Positions 59,847 to 64,000 of a stretch of 64,000 nt of DNA are shown piece after piece. Each line of letters begins with the position of its first letter. Position 1 is the stretch's first letter. Below the pieces are notes generated by a model. The model was not told the origin of the DNA, did no database searches, and saw nothing but the letters and a program-made list of their open reading frames with translations. The position numbers and the translations under genes are program-made. Source of the stretch: SLRI01 sp964393275 (lineage in GTDB: Bacteria; Pseudomonadota; Alphaproteobacteria; Geminicoccales; Geminicoccaceae); the NCBI GenBank assembly GCA_964393275.1, contig CAYMTA010000005.1, forward strand, positions 1 to 64,000, written 5' to 3'.

Positions 59847-60776
59847 ATGACGTGCCTCGATGCCTCCGCCAGGGGGGTCTTCATCATCGCCGCCACGCCG
59901 TTCGCCCCGGACGGACGGCTCGATCTCGCCGCAAGCGACCGCCTGATCGAGTTCTATCTCGAGAAAGGGGTGGATGGCCTGACCATCCTCGGCATGATGG
60001 GCGAGGCGCCCAAGCTGACCGACGAGGAGGCGCGGACGTTCGCGCTCCATGTGCTCGGCAGGGTCGGGGACCGTGTGCCGGTGGTGGTCGGGGCTTCCGC
60101 ACCGGGCTTGGCCTCGATGCGGACACTGGGCCAAGTGGTGATGGACGCCGGGGCCGCGGGGCTCATGGTGCAGCCGCCCGCTGCCTCGGCCAAGGGTGAC
60201 GACGCGGTGCTCGGCTATTGCCGGATGGTGGCGGAAACGCTGGGCGAGGCGACCCCCTGGGTGCTGCAGGATTTCCCGCTCGCGGCAGCGGTGCCGATGA
60301 GCGCTGCGTTGATCCAGCGAATCATGGCGGCCTGCCCCAACGCGGTGATGCTCAAGCACGAGGACTGGCCCGGGCTCGACAAGCTGAGCGATCTTCGCGG
60401 CGCCGAGGCGGAAGGGGCGAGGCGGGTCTCGATCCTCACCGGCAATGGCGGCATCTTCCTGCCGTTCGAGCTGGCCCGGGGTGCCGACGGGGCGATGACC
60501 GGCTTCGCCTATCCGGAGATGCTGGTCGAGGTGTGCCGGCTTTTCGCGCTGGGCCAGAGCGAGGTGATGCTCGATCTCTTCGATCGCTATCTGCCGCTGG
60601 TCCGCTACGAGCAGCAGCCGGGCATCGGCCTGCCTGCGCGCAAATACGTGCTCTGGCGGCGAGGTGCGCTCGCCTGCCCGGCGACCCGGGTGCCGGCGCC
60701 GAAGCTGACCGATGCCACCATGGCCGAGATCGACTGGCTGATGGGGCGGCTCGAGCACTCCCTGGACCATCAATGA
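59847..60776 (+). CDS. Dihydrodipicolinate synthase family protein
   Basis: This 309-residue TIM-barrel protein has Schiff-base lysine K170 (VMLKHEDWPG) and a GxMGE loop (ILGMMGEAPKLTDEE). The family tyrosine in YNxP is replaced by QDFP, so the proton-relay triad of DapA is incomplete and another substrate is likely. AGGA at 59837-59840 fits ATG 59847 better than GTG 59844. The next gene starts 23 bases on, or overlaps if its upstream ATG is used. Confidence 0.83.
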   Translation: MTCLDASARGVFIIAATPFAPDGRLDLAASDRLIEFYLEKGVDGLTILGMMGEAPKLTDEEARTFALHVLGRVGDRVPVVVGASAPGLASMRTLGQVVMDAGAAGLMVQPPAASAKGDDAVLGYCRMVAETLGEATPWVLQDFPLAAAVPMSAALIQRIMAACPNAVMLKHEDWPGLDKLSDLRGAEAEGARRVSILTGNGGIFLPFELARGADGAMTGFAYPEMLVEVCRLFALGQSEVMLDLFDRYLPLVRYEQQPGIGLPARKYVLWRRGALACPATRVPAPKLTDATMAEIDWLMGRLEHSLDHQ

Positions 60777-60799
60777 AGGCCAAAGAAGGAAAGCGTGGC

Positions 60800-61276
60800 A
60801 TGAAGCTCGTCTTGCAGGCGTTCGACCCGGCGGCGTTCGCGGCGTTCGGCAGCGTGATCGAGCTGCCGGCGGCGAAGGGCAGCGCCGATCTTCTGGCCCA
60901 TCTGGGCAAGGGTGGATCGGGCACGGCACTTTGCGTCAAGCTGGATACGCATGCGGCGGGATCACTGCCGATGCAGGCACCCAGGATGGAGAGCCATCCC
61001 TTGACCGAGCAGCTCTTTCTGCCGATCGGACCTGCCCACTACGCCATCGGTGCCGCTTTGCCGGGGTCGGACGGTGCCCCCGATCTCGCCACGCTTCGGG
61101 GCTTCCTCGTCAACGGCAATACCGGCATCTGCTACCGGCGTGGGGTCTGGCATCTGCCGATCACCATCCTCGACCGGGCCAGCACGTTTCTCATGATGAT
61201 GGCGGCGACCGGCGATCCGGCGGTCGACACTGCCTGGGCCGAGCTGGCGACGCCCCTCGACGTCACGCCAGCCTGA
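60800..61276 (+). CDS. Ureidoglycolate lyase (AllA)-like protein
   Basis: This 158-residue cupin-fold protein resembles ureidoglycolate lyase, with MESHPLTEQLFLPIG and GVWHLPITILDRAS matching AllA active-site strands. AllA splits ureidoglycolate in purine degradation. The aldolase neighbour is not part of that route, so the substrate may differ. AAGGA at 60786-60790 favours ATG 60800; ATG 60773 would overlap the preceding stop. Confidence 0.8.
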   Translation: MKLVLQAFDPAAFAAFGSVIELPAAKGSADLLAHLGKGGSGTALCVKLDTHAAGSLPMQAPRMESHPLTEQLFLPIGPAHYAIGAALPGSDGAPDLATLRGFLVNGNTGICYRRGVWHLPITILDRASTFLMMMAATGDPAVDTAWAELATPLDVTPA

Positions 61277-61747
61277 TCATTGGTCCGGAGCGAAATGCCT
61301 GACGTAGCGGTTGATGACGGCTTGGCGCTCCCTGTCCTGGAGCTCCGCCCTGGTCAGCCAGCCGGCCCAGACGATCTCACGCCGGTCGACGGTGGGCGTT
61401 GGCATCGACGGCAGATCGAGCGCGAAGAAGATGATGCGGTGCTTTCTGTCGTGCGAGCTGAATTCGAGGGGACCGAGCTCCCTGAAGGCGTCGGCTGGAA
61501 AATCGAGCCCGACCTCCTCACGAAGCTCGCGCCTCGCAGCCTCGAGCGCGGTCTCGCCGGCGTGGATGCCGCCGCCCGGCAGGCCGAGCCCTCGCCTGTA
61601 GGATTCCTCGATACAGAGCAGGCGGTCGCCGTGACGGACGGCGACGCTCACCCCTCGGGATATGGCACGGGTGAGTCGCCAGACGATCCGGGCGAAGGGG
61701 TAGCCGCATCTGTAGACGGTGCGCCAGAAGGCGTCGGCGAGGCTCAC
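61277..61747 (-). CDS. Nudix hydrolase
   Basis: This 156-residue protein has a complete Nudix box, GGGIHAGETALEAARRELRE then EVGL (about residues 58-80), and a hydrophobic N-terminal region. Substrate is unknown; nucleoside diphosphate derivatives are typical. It starts with GTG 61747 and diverges from the aroE-like gene across 17 bases. Confidence 0.88.
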   Translation of the reverse strand: MSLADAFWRTVYRCGYPFARIVWRLTRAISRGVSVAVRHGDRLLCIEESYRRGLGLPGGGIHAGETALEAARRELREEVGLDFPADAFRELGPLEFSSHDRKHRIIFFALDLPSMPTPTVDRREIVWAGWLTRAELQDRERQAVINRYVRHFAPDQ

Positions 61748-61764
61748 CGGCCGGAGCCCTGGCG

Positions 61765-62628
61765 GTGGTGAGAATCAGTGGCAAGGCGAGGCTCGCCGGC
61801 GTGCTGGGCTGGCCGGTAGGCCATTCCAAATCTCCGCTGCTGCATAACTTCTGGCTCGAGCGCCATGACGTGGACGGGGTCTACGTGCCGTTGCCGGTGG
61901 CACCGGCCGACCTCGCATCCGTGGTGCGCGCTCTGCCGAGGATGGGTTTTCTCGGCTGCAATGTCACCCTGCCGCACAAGGCGGCGATGGTCGGTCTGGT
62001 CGACGCGCTGGACCCACTGGCAGCCGCGATCGGCGCCGTCAACACCGTGCTGATCGACGAGGCCGGCCGGACGACCGGCTGCAACACCGACGGGCCAGGC
62101 TTTCTCGCCCATCTCGATGCCTCCGTGCCGGGTTGGCGCACCTCCGTGCGCCGGGTGGTGCTGGTCGGCGCCGGCGGTGCCGCCCGGGCGCTCGCCTTCA
62201 CCCTCCTCGCGGCCGGGATCGGCGAGCTCGCCATCATCAACCGGACGGCGGAGCGGGCGGCGGCCCTCGTGGCGCATCTGGGCAAGAGCTCGGGCGCGCA
62301 TGTCACGGCCCCACCCTGGGCGGAGCGGCACCGGTCGCTCGAGGGCTGCGATCTCCTCGTCAACACGACCAGCCAGGGCATGGTCGGCGAGCCGGCTCTG
62401 GATCTCGCCCTGGATGCCCTGCCGGCCGGGGCAATCGTCGCCGATATCGTCTACACGCCACTGCTCACCCCGCTCCTCGCTTCGGCCGAGCGCCGTGGCC
62501 ATCGCACGGTGGACGGGCTCGGCATGCTCCTGCAGCAGGCGGTCCTCGGCTTCGCCCATTGGGGCGGTTGCCGGCCCGATGTGGACGATGCGACCCGCCG
62601 GCTGATGCTGGCGCCTCACCGGCCATGA
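61765..62628 (+). CDS. aroE: Shikimate dehydrogenase family protein
   Basis: This 287-residue protein has all AroE landmarks: substrate serines in VGHSKSPLLHN, catalytic K72 (NVTLPHK) and D109 (NTDGPG). The NADP loop is VGAGGAARA and the C-terminal glutamine lies in GMLLQQAV. It should reduce 3-dehydroshikimate in aromatic amino-acid synthesis, or quinate if it is a paralogue. Start is GTG 61765 or 61768. The next gene overlaps by four bases. Confidence 0.88.
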   Translation: MVRISGKARLAGVLGWPVGHSKSPLLHNFWLERHDVDGVYVPLPVAPADLASVVRALPRMGFLGCNVTLPHKAAMVGLVDALDPLAAAIGAVNTVLIDEAGRTTGCNTDGPGFLAHLDASVPGWRTSVRRVVLVGAGGAARALAFTLLAAGIGELAIINRTAERAAALVAHLGKSSGAHVTAPPWAERHRSLEGCDLLVNTTSQGMVGEPALDLALDALPAGAIVADIVYTPLLTPLLASAERRGHRTVDGLGMLLQQAVLGFAHWGGCRPDVDDATRRLMLAPHRP

Positions 62629-64000
62629 GAAAGGTGCCCAAGATTCTCGGCGAGGCGGCGGTTGCCTTCGTGCGCTATGGCCGCTCGCTCCTGCTCTACC
62701 ACCTCTTCTTCACGATCCTGACGGTGGTCGCCCTGGTGCCGACGACCTCCATGATGCTCACCGCCCTTTTGACCACGAGCGGCGAGCCGGCGATGACCAA
62801 TGCCGAGATCCTCGACTTCGTGCTCTCGCCCTGGGGCCTGCTCTGGGCGCTCGCCGCCGCCACGGCGACGGTGACCCTGATCACGCTCGACGAGGCGGGG
62901 ATGATGGTGATCGCGGCGGCCGCACCGCGCGGGCGCTATCGGGCGGCGACCGCGGCACTCTGGCATGTCGTGCGCCTGGCCCCCCGATTGCTCGGCCTGA
63001 CATTCGTTCGAGTGGTAGTCCAGGCAGCCGTGAGCCTGCCCTTCGTCCTGGGCATTCTCGGGCTCTTCGCCTGGCGGCTCGGCGATTTCGACATCTATTT
63101 CCTCTGGACCGTCCGGCCGCCGGTGATCTGGCCCTTTCTCGCCATGGCGGCACCGCTGGCGGCCGGACTGATTTTGGCCAACGCGCTCGTCTACCTGCGC
63201 TGGTCCCTGGCCCCGCCGGCGGCCTTGCTGGAGAATCTGGGTGCTTTCGCCGCCCTTCGCCGGAGCGCGGCGCTCACCCGGGACCAATTGGCCCGGACGA
63301 CCCTCACCGTCATGCCGGTGACGGCGACCGCCCTGCTCCTGCCGCTGCTCTCGGCGTTCCTCGTCGACCGGACGGCGGCCCTCCTCCTCGGCAACCTGCC
63401 GCACCGCATGGCGCTGGTCGTTCCGGCGACGCTCTTCGTCATCGCGCTCGCGATCATCGGCGCCATCGCCGCCACATATCTCGGCATTGCCGCCAACGCG
63501 CTGGTTCTGCAGGCCCTGCACCGCCGGCTCACCGGCACCGGCCGGCCAGCGCTGACGGAGGTGCCGCAAGGCGGCGGGCGGCTCGCCTTGTGGGCGGTCG
63601 AGCTGGCCCTGCTCGCCTTCGTCTTCATCCAGGCGGGGATCGTGCTGGCCGGCTTCGATCTCACCGACGACGTGCGCATCGCAGCACACCGCGGCAGCTC
63701 GCAGGCGGCGCCCGAGAACACCCTGCCGGCGATTCGGCAGGCCATCGACGACGGCGCCGACTACGTCGAGATCGACGTGCAGGAGACCATCGACGGCGTG
63801 CCCGTTCTGCTGCACGATCGCGATCTCCGCCGGGTGGCCAGCCTCGACCGGCGCATCTGGGACGTGCCGGCGGCGGAGCTCAGCGCCATCGACGTCGGCG
63901 GCTGGTTCGATGCGAGCTTCATCGGCGTGGCCGCACCGACCCTGGATGCGGCGGTCGATGCGGTCGACGGCGAGGCCAAGCTCTATATCGAGATCAAGAC
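62625..64000 (+). CDS. Membrane glycerophosphodiester phosphodiesterase (3' end outside window)
   Basis: The first 458 codons are present; the frame is open to the window end. The N-terminal about 340 residues carry roughly eight to nine helices (GDPD membrane domain). A GDPD catalytic domain follows, with IAAHRGSSQAAPENTLPA, DYVEIDVQ and VLLHDRDL, the metal and general acid-base residues. It hydrolyses glycerophosphodiesters to glycerol-3-phosphate and an alcohol. The ATG at 62625 overlaps the aroE stop. Confidence 0.9.
   Translation, partial: MRKVPKILGEAAVAFVRYGRSLLLYHLFFTILTVVALVPTTSMMLTALLTTSGEPAMTNAEILDFVLSPWGLLWALAAATATVTLITLDEAGMMVIAAAAPRGRYRAATAALWHVVRLAPRLLGLTFVRVVVQAAVSLPFVLGILGLFAWRLGDFDIYFLWTVRPPVIWPFLAMAAPLAAGLILANALVYLRWSLAPPAALLENLGAFAALRRSAALTRDQLARTTLTVMPVTATALLLPLLSAFLVDRTAALLLGNLPHRMALVVPATLFVIALAIIGAIAATYLGIAANALVLQALHRRLTGTGRPALTEVPQGGGRLALWAVELALLAFVFIQAGIVLAGFDLTDDVRIAAHRGSSQAAPENTLPAIRQAIDDGADYVEIDVQETIDGVPVLLHDRDLRRVASLDRRIWDVPAAELSAIDVGGWFDASFIGVAAPTLDAAVDAVDGEAKLYIEIK

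Overview
The window is GC-rich (roughly two-thirds G+C by eye) and densely coded, with many 1-4 base gene overlaps. It comes from an alphaproteobacterium. The firmest evidence is a complete nepR-phyR-sensor kinase-ecfG general stress response locus, a system confined to Alphaproteobacteria. A Ruegeria-like ectoine catabolic operon and a cyanide-insensitive type bd oxidase fit that placement. Genus cannot be fixed from the sequence; a Rhodospirillales or Geminicoccales-type free-living heterotroph is a reasonable guess.

Layout. 1-11 kb: a DUF4396 membrane protein diverges from an ectoine/hydroxyectoine operon in the order enuR (MocR-type regulator), uehABC (TRAP transporter), usp, eutA-eutB-eutC-eutD-eutE. 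Imported ectoine is ring-opened by EutD and deacetylated by EutE to 2,4-diaminobutyrate; EutABC are assigned to hydroxyectoine handling. The asnC, ssd and atf genes that follow eutE in Ruegeria are absent here. 10.98-11.42 kb: a convergent intergenic region holding two helically phased repeat arrays. 11.4-17.6 kb: an amino-acid ABC importer, a 2-hydroxyacid dehydrogenase, an FAD oxidoreductase and a ceramidase-like hydrolase. 17.5-29 kb: a stress island with a HisKA_2 kinase, a Crp/Fnr regulator, nepR-phyR-kinase-ecfG and small stress proteins (CsbD, PRC-barrel, DUF1328, DUF883, holin-like, PLDc_N), interrupted by the bd oxidase genes. Six EcfG-type promoters (GGAAC-N16/17-sGTT) can be read directly, including one for the DUF4396 gene beside the ectoine operon.

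29-38.5 kb: an IlvD/Edd dehydratase, an unusual heme-copper oxidase with SCO chaperone, a PiT-Usp-NptA phosphate uptake operon and a split UxaA-type lyase. 39.8-46.9 kb: a surface-glycan or lipid modification set (ABC exporter, two methyltransferases, 2OG-Fe(II) oxygenase, glycosyltransferase, patatin, one unknown). 46.9-47.7 kb: a scar with an IS200/IS605-like remnant, an orphan FitA antitoxin and a decayed fitB toxin, bracketed by two copies of a 19-bp palindrome. 47.7-57 kb (minus strand): RND efflux pair, DUF1269, asparaginase-MFS-glutaminase operon, bactofilin. 57-64 kb: two DHDPS-family aldolases, a Bcr-type MFS pump, an alkylguanine-DNA methyltransferase, a ureidoglycolate lyase-like protein, a Nudix hydrolase, an AroE-family dehydrogenase and a membrane GDPD cut by the window end.

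Together the genes describe a cell that scavenges compatible solutes, amino acids, amides and phosphate, respires through at least two terminal oxidases, and switches on a PhyR/EcfG stress regulon that includes several membrane-associated small proteins.
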